A DNA stretch of 64,000 nt from Amoebophrya sp. A120. Its lineage: Eukaryota; Sar; Dinophyceae; Syndiniales; Amoebophryaceae. Made by a program: the position numbers and the translations under genes. A model generated the notes under the pieces. It was given only the letters and a program-made list of their open reading frames with translations. It searched no databases and was not told where the DNA came from. Positions 46,001 to 56,903 of this stretch are shown in pieces (position 1 is the stretch's first letter; every line of letters begins with the position of its first letter). The stretch is from contig CAJINV010000010.1 of assembly GCA_905178155.1 (NCBI GenBank), positions 2,596,466-2,660,465 on the forward strand, read 5' to 3'.

Positions 46001-48109
46001 GGGAGCAGACATTTGTAACATTACTAGACCCAAACGCCCCTACCTAGGCTGCGGATCTGGCAGCGATGTCTTACTGCAAGACAGCGCGCATTTGTGTACG
46101 GAAGTCCAGCATCAGAAACTTCGGCTCTATATGGGGAGGGGGGATTTTTCCCCACAATATCCCTTGGCGATCGCCTTCGCCATCATTTTTTGCGTGACGA
46201 ATAACAGTATGCAATGGAAATATAATGTCTGCTGGTTCCTCTGCTGGAAGGATGCAAATCTACTATGACATGCTATTTCATCGTTGTAAAAGACCACGCA
46301 TCTTCAAAAATCTGTATCGCTTGAGCGCCAATCTTCAAAGCTGTCGACTCTTTCCTGCACACCTTCACCTCTCATAGCGATAATTTTGTCATGTGGTACA
46401 GGCATGGCGAGTCAAATAATTGCTTTGTCTGCATTTATTTTCCGTGCGGTTCACCCAAAGAAAAAGATGCACATGATCATATAAAATGCGCACTTCTCAT
46501 TCAGATCCAGTCCCAGGCATTATATTTGCAGTGGATAAAAAGCGACGAGGAAGGCCAAAGCACCAGCAGGCCACAGGACCAAATTCCGCCCCCGCAACCC
46601 GGCAAGCGGGCGTCTGTGCGCGCGTCGACGAACTTACCCGGGCACTTGGGCATCGTCGATGGAACAAGAAGCAGCAAGAAAGCTGGCCCAAGAGGTGCCC
46701 GAGTGAGCACCACCAGCAGTGGAGATCGCGCCAGTACAACCGGCAGCCGAGCCTCCGCCAAAGCCGACATAGGCCCCCTCGTGAAAAGCGCCACCGCGAG
46801 CTTCAGCACCCCGAGAAAAGACGACGAAGGTATGTGCGAGAAAAGCGTCCCCGCGACCCCGAAGTCAAGATCGGAAGCTTTGCAGTAGTACACAAATCAA
46901 CAAGCTGTCGGTGTTGCGCATGACAAATTTGGGCGTAATTTATCTAGTAAAGCCGCATCACGACTGTTGCATGACAAACTACCACACGACTGCATTTAGA
47001 AAATGCTCCTCATGGGCGGGCTGCGCATGAGAATGGTCGTAGGCTTGCGTGACAAATCTGTGGTGGGGACGTTTGTGCACAGGATAGAAGGGGCGGCCAC
47101 CTCGACGTTTTATCAAATGCAAATTTGCCCCCGTCCGGGTCTGGTGGAAGAGTGACCTTGTTTGTCATGCACTTCTGGAGCAGATGCAGAAACAGATAGA
47201 TGGAGACGGACTGTCGTGCACGCAAAGCATCACAGGTTCTCTTATTTTCTGCTCCAGATCAACATTTACCATCACAAGTTGAAGAGACTGTTCCTGACCC
47301 AGACACGTTTGTTACAATGCATACGTTTGCGGAGAGAATCACAATCAGTCAACAGCGCGCGAGCGTGCGGGCCAGCTCGCGGGGCAGCCAGGTCAATCTA
47401 CAAGGCGACTATCAAATGTAAAAGTGTCTGGGTCTGGAAGAATGCAGACTTGTCATGCAGGTTTTCCATGACCCATGAGGTCTGGTATGTAGGACATAGC
47501 ATGACAGATTCTGTGAGAGTTCTATCATGGGTATCCTGCATGAGAAACTGCCTCTCGATGAGGTCAAAAGTGGCGAGCTTTTGGTAATCATGCAACACAG
47601 ATTTTTGAATGATTCAGATTTAGCATGACAAGTTAGATTCTTCCAGACCCAGACATTTTTGCATTTGATAGCGACATATACCACGCAACAGATCCCGATC
47701 CTGGCCGCCCGAGTCAAAGCAAGCGGCTACCGATATTGTGAGGAAAAATCCCTCCTCCCCATATTGAAAGCGCATTCGTCTGAAAATTTGTGATGCAGAT
47801 TTGTGGCCACAAATCCTATCTGTGTTGCAAGAAAGCGAACTCAGAGAGTCCGCCGCATTATGCAGGCGGGTTTGTGATGCTGTTGGGCTTTACAGCCCAG
47901 ACATTTTTGATGCTAGGCGCCTACGCCAAAAACCTCGCGAATCAGGCCCGGCATATGCCTGCAGTCCTCTACTGCAAGACAGATCTGATTTGTGTGCGGA
48001 AAATCAGCATGAGAAACTTCGTTTTGATATAGGGAGGGGGGTTTTATCGTTTTGATAGCCGAAGAAACCGGGGCTCTCTGCTCTGGCTGCCCGCGCTGAG
48101 AAGTTGTGA
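43067..48109 (+). CDS. Cysteine-rich single-pass membrane protein, array member 2
   Basis: Starts MGTTGSQPTPEQ. Confident exons are 43067-43265, 43536-about 44018, about 44486-44830, about 45119-45429, 45793-45839, 46165-46207, 46543-46830, 47092-47110, 47329-47409, 47676-47733 and 48063-48109. Junctions at about 44019-44486 and 44830-45118 are unresolved. The ectodomain has the paralogue signature GCYLRWVGCKCFG (compare ECYMRRSKCRCLG in the gene at 34.7 kb), then a threonine/glycine-rich stalk, one membrane span assembled from three exons (LWAVLVVLSVFCVIALAIAF) and a basic, serine-rich cytoplasmic tail. It has no signal peptide at this start, so an upstream exon or internal signal-anchor use is possible. 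Function is unknown; a surface location is inferred. Confidence 0.7.
43266..43530 (+). mobile_element. Introner-like element, CTGGGTCTGG family, phase 1
   Basis: 265 bp, TATCAAATGTAAAAATGTC...TTTTGCATTTGATA, perfect flanking GCGCT. The interior closely resembles 5532-5793. Confidence 0.85.
44019..44370 (+). mobile_element. Element with only the left end recognisable
   Basis: Starts TATCAACTGCAAATTCG with an ATGTCTGGGCCTGG arm after GAGCA. No matching right end was found; the boundary given is where a plausible exon resumes. Probably a decayed or rearranged element. Confidence 0.4.
45430..45787 (+). mobile_element. Introner-like element, CTGAGTAAAAACG family, phase 2
   Basis: 358 bp, TATCCCGCGTGCAAAAACG...CGACGTTTTTCCGCAGGATA, flanks AACAC/GCCAC (3 of 5). 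Immediately precedes the membrane span. Confidence 0.7.
45840..46159 (+). mobile_element. Introner-like element, AGGAAAAAT-GGGGAGG family, phase 1
   Basis: 320 bp, TATCAAAAGGAAAAATCC...GGATTTTTCCCCACAATA, flanks TGCCT/TCCCT (4 of 5). Falls inside the membrane-span coding sequence. Confidence 0.8.
46208..46537 (+). mobile_element. Introner-like element, drifted CTGGGTCTGG family, phase 2
   Basis: 330 bp, TATGCAATGGAAATATAATG...TTATATTTGCAGTGGATA, flanks AACAG/AAAAG (4 of 5). Confidence 0.75.
46831..47086 (+). mobile_element. Introner-like element, CTGAGTAAAAACG family, phase 2
   Basis: 256 bp, TATGTGCGAGAAAAGCGTCC...GGACGTTTGTGCACAGGATA, perfect flanking GAAGG. Confidence 0.8.
47111..47323 (+). 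mobile_element. Introner-like element, CTGGGTCTGG family, phase 0
   Basis: 213 bp, TATCAAATGC...TTGTTACAATGCATA, perfect flanking CGTTT. Confidence 0.8.
47410..47670 (+). mobile_element. Introner-like element, CTGGGTCTGG family, phase 0
   Basis: 261 bp, TATCAAATGTAAAAGTGTC...TTTTTGCATTTGATA, perfect flanking GCGAC. Confidence 0.85.
47734..48057 (+). mobile_element. Introner-like element, AGGAAAAAT-GGGGAGG family, phase 1
   Basis: 324 bp, TATTGTGAGGAAAAATCC...TTTTATCGTTTTGATA, flanks ACCGA/GCCGA (4 of 5). Confidence 0.8.
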
Positions 48110-49925
48110 AAAGTTGTAGCCGCAGTAGACAGATTCAGAATTGCAGTTTAGTACTGGTGCTCCGGCTGCAGTGCTCTACCCTCAATTCTAATTTTGCGAT
48201 TTTGCGTTGCAATTATATCGTTTGAAAATAACCCCCTACCAAGCTATAGCCAGAACTAAATTAAGTATGTTCTCGTCTGCTATTAACTCTCGTTTTTTGA
48301 GTGAATTCCCCCCAACCATTCCCCTTTGTAAATCCCTCTTCATTTGTAGTTGACCGTAATTGTGCGCTCGTACTTTCACAACAGTAGGTACGCTACGCCC
48401 TGCACCGACCTGCTGCTCCGCTGTGTGAGAAGTACAACTACCGGGGCTAAGGGGGCCGAACAAAAATTGGGGACGAGGGCCTGCATGTTGAAACACCCCG
48501 TCCTTGCTGTTCTCTTTGACACCAATAAAGGTCGGGGCGTGAAGATGTTTCTCGATTTTTCCTTCCAGCCTGCTTGTAAGTACGTGAACCTACGACTGAG
48601 TTTTTTTCCTCCTCGTCTAACAACCATATACCATACGTGATGTGCCGATTATGATTATCGAATAATGATACGTGAGAGCTACTACTGCGCTTTCTCGGTT
48701 GCTGTTTTCGTTGCGTCCTCGTTGAAAAAAAGAAAACGTACAACAAAATAGTGAACCAAGCTGTTGTACTTACCTACGATACATCGTCGTCGCTGTCTGT
48801 TGTACTGCTTGACCGCCCTCGGTCTTCGTACTGGTTTCTTTCGACAGACCTAATTTTTATTTCGCCTGCTTTTATTCGTTTTCCGTTTCGTCCACCTCAA
48901 GCACTTCTCGGTGTTGTACCCAGGTAAAAGTAACCCTTTTATCATCTCGACGGAGCAACAAGGAGCGGGCCCGTGCTGTCAACTCTTTCGGTGGTGAGGA
49001 CTGGTCTTCGTGTGATGAAAGCGGATCGTTGCGTATTCGTTATCGTGCGTACTCTTCTTCGTACAGGATGATTTTAGCAGGCTGCGGCCGCAGCCTGCTA
49101 AAGCCGTGAGGTCGTCGTGCAGTGCCGTGAGGCACATCTGTCTTGCGTGCGCAAACGTTCACCGGAAATTCCTCTATATAGAATGACTATAATATACCCA
49201 TGCAACTATGTTGACAATTCTAACAGAGACATGTACATGCTGAGTAGAAAAAACCCGTCCCATACTAAACAGATGTATCATTTTCGCTTTGTGCTTCCCC
49301 CTTTTGCCCCTTCATGAAACAAGTAAGAGAGAGGACGCAGTAAGCTACTTATTTTATTTCTTATGCGGAACAACGTCGACAATTTTGCGCTTGCCCCTAA
49401 TATGTAAGCTTAATTGACTTTGACGCTCCTTCATTCGGGGTTTCGAACGCCATGTACTGGGTTCCTCTAGGCAGCACCTAACCCCACCTCTGTCGCAGCT
49501 TTTCCGAAATAATGTTTGACGAAAGAAAGCAGCGTCATGACCAAGACAGATTCTGACTCGGGCTAGCGCTACTGAAGAACCGTTCTCACGAGCAGACGTC
49601 CGCACATTGTTAAGACCACCACCTGACGATGAACATGAGAATTTATTGTTCATTCTCGTCAGCAGGACAACCGAGACTCGGAGAAGCATGGGGAAGCCTT
49701 GCGTGATTTTCTTGTTCTCGGCCATCGTCGGCAACTACAGGATGAAGCAGGACGAGCAGATGAATAAAAAAAGGACGACCACTCTTTCTCTAGCGTGACC
49801 CGTGGTCAGCCAGACCGAAGAATCTTCGCCGGAACTTCCACAGCGGAGGGAGTCCTCAGTAAAAACTGCGGTGGAAAAATTCTAGGTTGAGGTGCGCTTT
49901 TACTCAGGATAGTAAGTACATCACA
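48110..49925. other. intergenic spacer
   Basis: No recognised gene. Contains a 30-bp perfect palindrome (49073-49102) and, at about 49891-49908, a solitary right end of a CTGAGTAAAAACG-family element (TTTTACTCAGGATA) without a partner, 17 bp before the next ATG. Confidence 0.45.
49073..49102. repeat. Perfect 30-bp palindrome
   Basis: TTTAGCAGGCTGCGG followed by its exact complement, centred on GGCC, in spacer. It could form a hairpin in RNA (terminator-like) or be a protein binding site; neither is shown. Confidence 0.7.
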
Positions 49926-52900
49926 ATGGGTAACTACGCGTCGCAGGTCGACGAGTGCAGATCGGATGGCCTCTTTTGTGGCAGCGGATTTGGACGGTCC
50001 TGCACTTGGTATGAGTGCTTCGACGCGGCGCGCGTCGACTCTCCAGGAGACGAGAAATTTCCCTGTACACACCGTCATGAAGACAACAATTACTACCGCT
50101 GGAATGAATGCGAAATTCTGTCCAGAGTGTTTCTGGAGGGTACAGAAACAACAGAGCATAAACTTACGGACCTCGTGAACAAGTGGAAAGATTGGTATAA
50201 TGACCCCGAGTTTACAGTCAGCGGTACCAGCGCCAGTGCGGCCGCGGCATCATCATCATCATCATCATCGTCGTCGTCGTCGTTTCTGGACAAGTCGACG
50301 CAGGAGATCTCTAACGCGGCACAGGCAAAACAGCTTCGCAGCACGGCCTCGCGGATGTCCTTCCACGAATCTGACACGAATCCGGTGAACGGCGGAAATG
50401 AGATAACTTTTGCTCAGGCACTGCGGTACTGCCAGATAGAGTGCGACGCAAAGTATGATGAAGCTACTGGCTCCGCATCTCAGAATAGATGCGCCGGCTT
50501 TCAGCTGAAGCTCCCGGGACATAATCCAACTTTCGACAATACAGAGTGTGTCTTTTTCGGGGGAGAACTGCCACCGAGCGATTCGGAGATTCTCTCTTCG
50601 TGGCAATCTATCGCAAATGGGAAGTACAGCGTGACGACCAATGACTATTTTACCGACAGCATCAATGTATACCAAGACGTTGCACACCTCTCGTCCAACC
50701 CATCTGCTACGGTTCCGTTCGTGAACACCGGGCCGCAATTATGCAGGTGAAAATGACAGAGACAGCACTTACACCTCCCGAGAATGAATACGATCCTGCG
50801 TGCAAAAATATTGCTGCAGCTGCGCAAGAAGATGATAGATAGAACAGCACTGAATTTTTAATACGAGAAAAATCGATACACTAAATTGTATCTTGCGCGC
50901 GGCGGGCCTGATTTTTTTTCAGATGCTAGTTTGGGTGAACACAGAATGCAGCAATTTCTTACTGCTACATTCAAACGACTTTTCACTGCGCCCCGCTACA
51001 ATGATTTCTCGCTCGTACTCTAATTGTTCTCGCGTCTGAGATGAAGCAACAGGCGTCGTGGCTTGACGAGGAAATAACTCTGCGCAGCGAGAAAAACCCA
51101 TAAAAATAGTTTTTGGACATGGCAGCTGTTGTTCTTGCTCGCGAGGAGATCAGTGTCTGGGGAGGTGGGAAGTTGTACTAGTCTTTTCAAAGTCATAATC
51201 CAGCCCGGTGCTGTACGCATTTGTGCGGTTTGCAGACGACTCGAAGAGCTTGTATTTGCAGCGGAAGAGAGAACTCTCACTGGACAAGACCGCGGACGGC
51301 CACTGGAACTGCGGCGGCCCGACCATCATGGGCAACCAGCTGGCGCTCGACCAGATGAGCCCGGGGAGTGCGCCACCTGAGTGCTGGGGTACCGGCACCA
51401 GTCACTTTGATCCTCTGTCCACCTGTGACAGCGCCAACGCAGAGCACTGCAAGGCCGTAGCAAACTCGGAAATCTACGTGCCGTGTGGGGACGCGAATGC
51501 AGAAACTTCGTGCGCAGCAGACGAAAAGTATGTGGAACAGTGTAAAGAAGGAAGCCGAAGTAACTCCATCAACGACAGCAACTTCTGCGGTACTGGCCAG
51601 ACTTGGGACCACAATGTTTCTTGTATCATCCAGAAAGAAGCTAGCATATCGAGTGATGTCTAGATGATTGTTGTATACCGTACAAGAAAGGACAACAAAA
51701 CAAAGCCGGGCGGTATGGAAAAAAGGCCCATGTTCTTGCGGCAACGCTGTTTGTAGTTGACCTACACGACAGAACGACGTTTGATTTCATAGTTCTTTGC
51801 GAAGAACTTTTTTATTAGCAAATTTATTGATAAAAAAGTTACTTACAGTTACACCCGTGGTATGTTTGCTTTTTTCGTCGGTATTCCTTGTTGCAAAGAC
51901 TACTTCGTCCAGGTCCGAACCATCAGCGCCGCCCGCGGAGCGCTGACCCCGGGCATGGAAATAGCCCTGGACGAGGACGAAGGCGCTGGTGGTGGCCTCC
52001 ACTATTACATCTCCGTGCCGCTCGCTCTCGCCGGCACTTACCCAGCCAACTATGATTCTTGTTTCCTAGCACACGATGATGACACTACGCCCCAGGCCAC
52101 GTTTAAGATTTTCGTGACGATGACAGACGCGGCGCAGAACGTTGGAGGCGTAGGAGTGCAGCTCTGGGGTGAAGTGCGCTCGGAAGGCGCCTCAAATGAG
52201 GTGCCACTTTCGCAGCAAAATTCTTTCTGCGTCCGTATGACAAACCCAGCAGATGGCTTACTAGTAGGAGGGACTGCGAAGGAGTATTCGTGGATTCCCG
52301 CGAGTACATCTTGGGCGTCGGCCGAGCCCGGCCTCTTTTTCGTTCTACCAAACCCGGGGGTCTACACACTAACCATCTTTTTGCGGGAACCTGGGCTATG
52401 CAGTGCAACTAGGTTGTCTGGGTCTGAGACTACATCATTGCCAGGTGCGCGAGGAGCGAATACTATCTTATGTCGCTGACAAGCATTCTTGAAGGGCGCT
52501 CAAAATGATAAACCTGTAGTGCAGCTTTCGCGTGCAGTCCAAACTGTTACCATTTACCTTTACTTGGTCCACCATCCAAAAGATGCATGACAATAAACAA
52601 GTATGAGTATCAGCGTCGTCAGAATAATACTATTGCAGACCCAGACATGGTTGCACTGTATAGCGGTCGCAGCTAAGAACGTTGACCCTTGGAGGAAACG
52701 CGGCGTACTTTCTGGAGCCTAATGACGTGAGCGAAAACCCCGTCACGGCGACGTGGCCCACGACCAGTCTATGACACAGAAAAATATTAGAGCTGACAGG
52801 TGTACAGGATCGTAATAAAACCATTCCATTTTTCCATGCATAGAAGAAAATCGGAGCGGACGCTCCTGCTGATGCAGGAAGATTCAAAAACTTGTAGTTT

Positions 52901-55900
52901 TCCGCTTGTACTGCTACTGGAGAGTTTTCCATGTTCATGCATGTGAACATTATGTATGAGGCCAAGAGGCGGAGTTTCATTCTTGATGGAATCCGCCTTC
53001 TTCTATTGGCCGCACGCGCATGCGGATCAAGACAAGGCATGCACGCAGGAGGTTTTGGACCATCTTACCTTCCGATTAAAAACATAAGCATGTTGCAATG
53101 TGCTGCTAGAACAAGTTGTACAACAGTATTAGATTATTCAAACAGCGACTGTGTCAACACAGCAGCGAAAAAGAAGATGATAGAACAAAGTGAACAAGAT
53201 AGCTTTGGACGATCATTGCAGCTGCCAGCAATAAGAGTTTCTTGTTGATAAAAAACCAGCTCCACCACCGATGCGAACTCGTGCGGGGCTTTTGTGGAGC
53301 AACAAGGTGCAGATGGCATCAATCTCGAGCAGGAGTGCGAAGTGAACCTCTGTGGGGTACTCTTTCAAAACCCAGACAAAAGGGTCAACCCCAGCAAGTT
53401 ATTTTTGTCGGAGGACAAGAAATCGACGGAAAAAGACCGCGTCTCCACGTGTTGCGAACCGACTTCGCATGATACTTGCCCCACCACCACTACCACGCCC
53501 GCCCCCGTCCAGACCTGCTATGGACAGAAAAAAGTTTGGCACAGTTACTTACTATTTTGCAGGTTTTGATGCATTCAGAAAACTTTCTAGCGCCGCACCT
53601 TTGTCTTATATTGCAGAAACACGAATAGGAAGAAAATCACGTAAGTGAAGATGCATGACGATGCATGATTTTTCTATTGCAAGATCACCGATCGATGAGT
53701 GATCTTCGTGGCGAACTTTTTTTGTTCGATACCAGCAGCGAATTTGACAGTGGAGCTGCCGAAGATGCGAAAATCGAGAAGTTGTGCTGGAACCACAGGT
53801 GTAGTACCTTCAACCCACATGCACCACTCTCCGCCGGAGGACAAGATCACTTGGACGAGCAAGCAAAAATCGCTAGTTGTTGTTCGGACTGTGCTCAAGA
53901 CGATGTCGATGAAAATTGTGGGACTGCTAATGCTGTGATTGGGGGACAGCACATGGTTCAACACGCGTGCGAGACACACGGCTGCAACGTGGACGCAATC
54001 CAGTGGGGCGTCATCCTCCCCGATCGCTCGGAGGAGAGTATACTGGAGCATTGCTGCACGCAGTGTGCCGAAGAAGGATCAATGACGTGCGGGGAAGTTG
54101 AAGACGGGATAAGCAACAGCGCTGACAAGATTTCAGAGCTGTGCTCGTCAAACCAATGTGACGGTCCTGACGGGAATGGGGTAGTAAACAATGTCAACCG
54201 GACTGCAATACTCCCCGACCCCAGCTCGGACCAGAGCAAACTCGAACACTGTTGCGTGGGCTGTCCGACGGAATCAAGCAGCACGGAACCGCCCACAACT
54301 CCGACCCCTCCGATGTCAGTCTGTACCGAAAAGAACAACAAAGAGGACTGCAACGCCGCGACGTCTGAAGAGGACCACTGTGTGTGGACGCAGAAGAAGC
54401 AACTTGGAAGCGACGGCTCGTCCTGGGAGGACGTAGGGGGCGGCGCGGCCGAACTCAGCTGTGTAGACTGCAGTGAAATGGATGGCAAGACGGCAGAAGA
54501 GTGCCATTCTTTCTCCAGCGACAAGTGCGTGTGGGAGCCGCGCAGCAGCCTTTGCACTGCACCGGAGAAGGAGGAGACCACGCCGGAGCCTTCTTCTAGT
54601 AGTAGTTCCACCACGACGACAACCACGGTGACCAGCACGACGACCACGCTTATCAAATGCAAAAACGTTTGGGTCTGGAAGAATGCAAGTTTGTAATGCT
54701 TGTCTGGCATGACTCGAAAATCTGTGTTGCATGGGCACGAAAAGGCCCTCTTACCTGTCATGCGAAAACGCAGTTTGCCATTCGGAATACATAAGACATG
54801 GGAGCCAAAAAAATTATCATGCATAGCTGCGTATTGCAGTAGCAGTGCGTCTACCAATCAGTTTTAGCATTACAAGTTTCCAGACCTAGACATATTTGCA
54901 ATGCATAACGCTAACGCAGATAGAAACGAACACCACTGGTCCGCCGGTCAACGCGACCACGGGCCCGCTGCTCCCGCTGCCCACCGACCTGGATGCCGAC
55001 CTGGATACGGGGGGAATCTATCCTGAGTAAAAACGTACCCACACCATAGTCAAGTTGGGGAATCGGCTAGACAAATCCACAAGTTTTGGCTGTTTTGCAT
55101 GACAAATTTGGATTCGTAGTGTAGTGCTGTTTGAGCTAGCTCAGCAGCATCACAGATCTAGCATACCATCGTGATTGGAGCATGACAAATTGCAAAACAC
55201 GATTGGAGAATACTTCTCATGGGGCTCCGCATGAGAAACATTTTCAGCATGCAGATTTGCATTACAACTCTGGTGTGGGTACGTTTTTACTCAGGATAGA
55301 ATCCTGGTTCTCATCATCGCCGTCATTGCCGGCGCGCTCCTCCTATCAAATGCAAATGAATATGTCTGGGTCTGGAAAGATGCGAACATGTGATGCTGTT
55401 TTTGGATTCTAAAAAGATCTGTGTTGCATGAGCAGCAATAGAGGAGTTAGTTCTTGGCACGCGGAGAGGGCACTTCTCATGCGTAACTAGCATCAAGAAG
55501 CTCTCAAAAAATCTGTCATGCTAGCACCAGCAGCACGATCACAGACCTTACGGGTGATGCAAAATGTGCATGAAAAGACCCAGAGCAACATATTTGCAGT
55601 GCATACCTGCTTCTCCTGGGCGGCCTCGCGTTTTTCTGCCTCTGCTCGGGAGACTATCAGAATGAAAAATCTCCCCTCCCCATATCAAAATGAAGTTTCT
55701 GATGCTGGATTTGCGTACACAAATCCTATTTGTCTTGCTGGCGAGGACTGCAGGCCCATACTAAGCCTGAGTAGACGCGTTTTGGCCTAGGCGCTTAGCA
55801 TGACAGACGTCTGCGCTGTCGGTGCAACAGCATGACAAACCGCCTGTAGAATGCGGCGGAGCCTGTGGGGTTGCCTTCATGCAACACAGAGACGATTTGT

Positions 55901-56564
55901 GGCCATAAATCAGCAACACAAATTTTCGAAAACGTGCCTTGTCAATGTGGGGAGCGAGGGGGGATTTTTCCTTTTGATAGAGACCCCACGGCGACCAGCG
56001 CCAACGAGTCGCAGGGGACCGCCCTCCTCGGCGGCGGCCCGAAGGGAAAGGGCAAGGGCAGCAAGGGCAACATCGCGAACGTCATCATTCTATCAAATGC
56101 AAAAATGTCTGGGTCTGGAAGGATGTAACTTGTGATGCGCATTTCAGAACACACAAAAATCTCTGATGCATAGGCAGCAAGAGCTAGAGCTGCTCACTTT
56201 CTGTCACCAAAGTGGGGGATTTGTCATGCGGATTCGGCATAATTGCGGAAGCTTCTCGAAACCTGTGATGCTAGGGCTTCCATGCCAGACCTTCTGTGTC
56301 ATGCAGAAACAGCATGACTTCTCTTCCAGACCCAGACACTTTTACATTTGATACATTCAGCAAAGGAAGAGCGCCCAGATCAACGCGTCCGCATCAGCAA
56401 AGGGGACCATAACACCAACAGACGGAAATAACTACGCAACCGTCCCTGCGACGGGCGCGCCTGTAGTCACTCTGGAGGCGCCGGACGAGAAGACAAGCTC
56501 TGCCGGCCAGGGCAGGAGAGCGGATATGCAACAGAAAAGTAATTGTAGTACACCCATAAATTGA
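49926..56564 (+). CDS. Large cysteine-repeat single-pass membrane protein, array member 3
   Basis: Starts MGNYASQVDECRSDG. Exons include 49926-50746, 51204-about 51655, about 51920-52396, 52668-about 52770, about 53267-53518, 53737-54650, 54913-55018, 55304-55343, 55611-55654, 55985-56090 and 56359-56564. The first join (50746/51204) is GT-AG; 52770-53267 is unresolved. The N-terminal half has disulfide-rich segments and a beta-rich region (PGVYTLTIFLREPG). From 53.3 to 54.3 kb there are four copies of a C-x3-C...CC-x2-C module (e.g. CNVDAIQWGVILPD, LEHCCTQC), then two CVW-type modules like that in array member 1. A threonine-rich stalk, one membrane span (ILVLIIAVIAGALLLLLGGL) and a polar tail follow. 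Probably a secreted-facing surface protein; function unknown. Confidence 0.7.
50747..51203 (+). other. Canonical GT-AG intron
   Basis: TGCAG|GTGAAA to ATCCAG|CCCGG, phase 2, joining QLC to SPVLYAFV. Confidence 0.6.
52397..52662 (+). mobile_element. Introner-like element, CTGGGTCTGG family, phase 1
   Basis: 266 bp, TATGCAGTGCAACTAGG...CATGGTTGCACTGTATA with good arms, but the flanks TGGGC/GCGGT barely match, so the exact junction is uncertain by 3 nt (frame unaffected). Confidence 0.65.
53519..53731 (+). mobile_element. Introner-like element, phase 0
   Basis: 213 bp, TATGGACAGAAAAAAGTTTG...CGAACTTTTTTTGTTCGATA, flanks CCTGC/CCAGC (4 of 5). Lies between two cysteine modules. Confidence 0.75.
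54651..54907 (+). mobile_element. Introner-like element, CTGGGTCTGG family, phase 2
   Basis: 257 bp, TATCAAATGCAAAAACG...TATTTGCAATGCATA, perfect flanking ACGCT. Confidence 0.85.
55019..55298 (+). mobile_element. Introner-like element, CTGAGTAAAAACG family, phase 0
   Basis: 280 bp, TATCCTGAGTAAAAACGTAC...GTACGTTTTTACTCAGGATA, perfect flanking GAATC, directly before the membrane span. Confidence 0.85.
55344..55605 (+). mobile_element. Introner-like element, CTGGGTCTGG family, phase 1
   Basis: 262 bp, TATCAAATGCAAATGAATA...TATTTGCAGTGCATA, flanks CCTCC/CCTGC (4 of 5). Splits the membrane span coding sequence. Confidence 0.8.
55655..55979 (+). mobile_element. Introner-like element, AGGAAAAAT-GGGGAGG family, phase 0
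   Basis: 325 bp, TATCAGAATGAAAAATC...GGATTTTTCCTTTTGATA, perfect flanking GAGAC. Confidence 0.85.
56091..56353 (+). mobile_element. Introner-like element, CTGGGTCTGG family, phase 1
   Basis: 263 bp, TATCAAATGCAAAAATGTC...TTTTACATTTGATA, perfect flanking CATTC. The interior is very close to 7092-7342, suggesting a recent common source. Confidence 0.85.
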
Positions 56565-56903
56565 TGAAGTACTTGCTAACCAGGAATAAAGGTGGAAATG
56601 GAAAACAAATTTATTTTGCTGCGTGCCTGTCACGAAAAACTCTGTAAAGTGGCAGAAATGTTGTTGACCACGACAGAGAGGCAGTTTTGGTTTCGATTTT
56701 CTGAGACGTGCAGGATGCGTGTTGTATAGTATGGTTTAGCCAGCGACTGATATTAGAGCGGCACCAAATACACGGTTTGTCATGCTGAGCAGCAACACAA
56801 GCTTGGTAGGGGAGGAGGTGTGCCTTTAATTTTCTGTTGGATAATCTCGAGGAACAAGGGGAATCGGTCGGCGGCTTCCACCGAACAAGCTACCGGTGGT
56901 TCG
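56565..56903. other. intergenic spacer
   Basis: No gene or element seen. An in-frame open stretch upstream of 56904 leaves room for an earlier start of the next gene. Confidence 0.4.
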
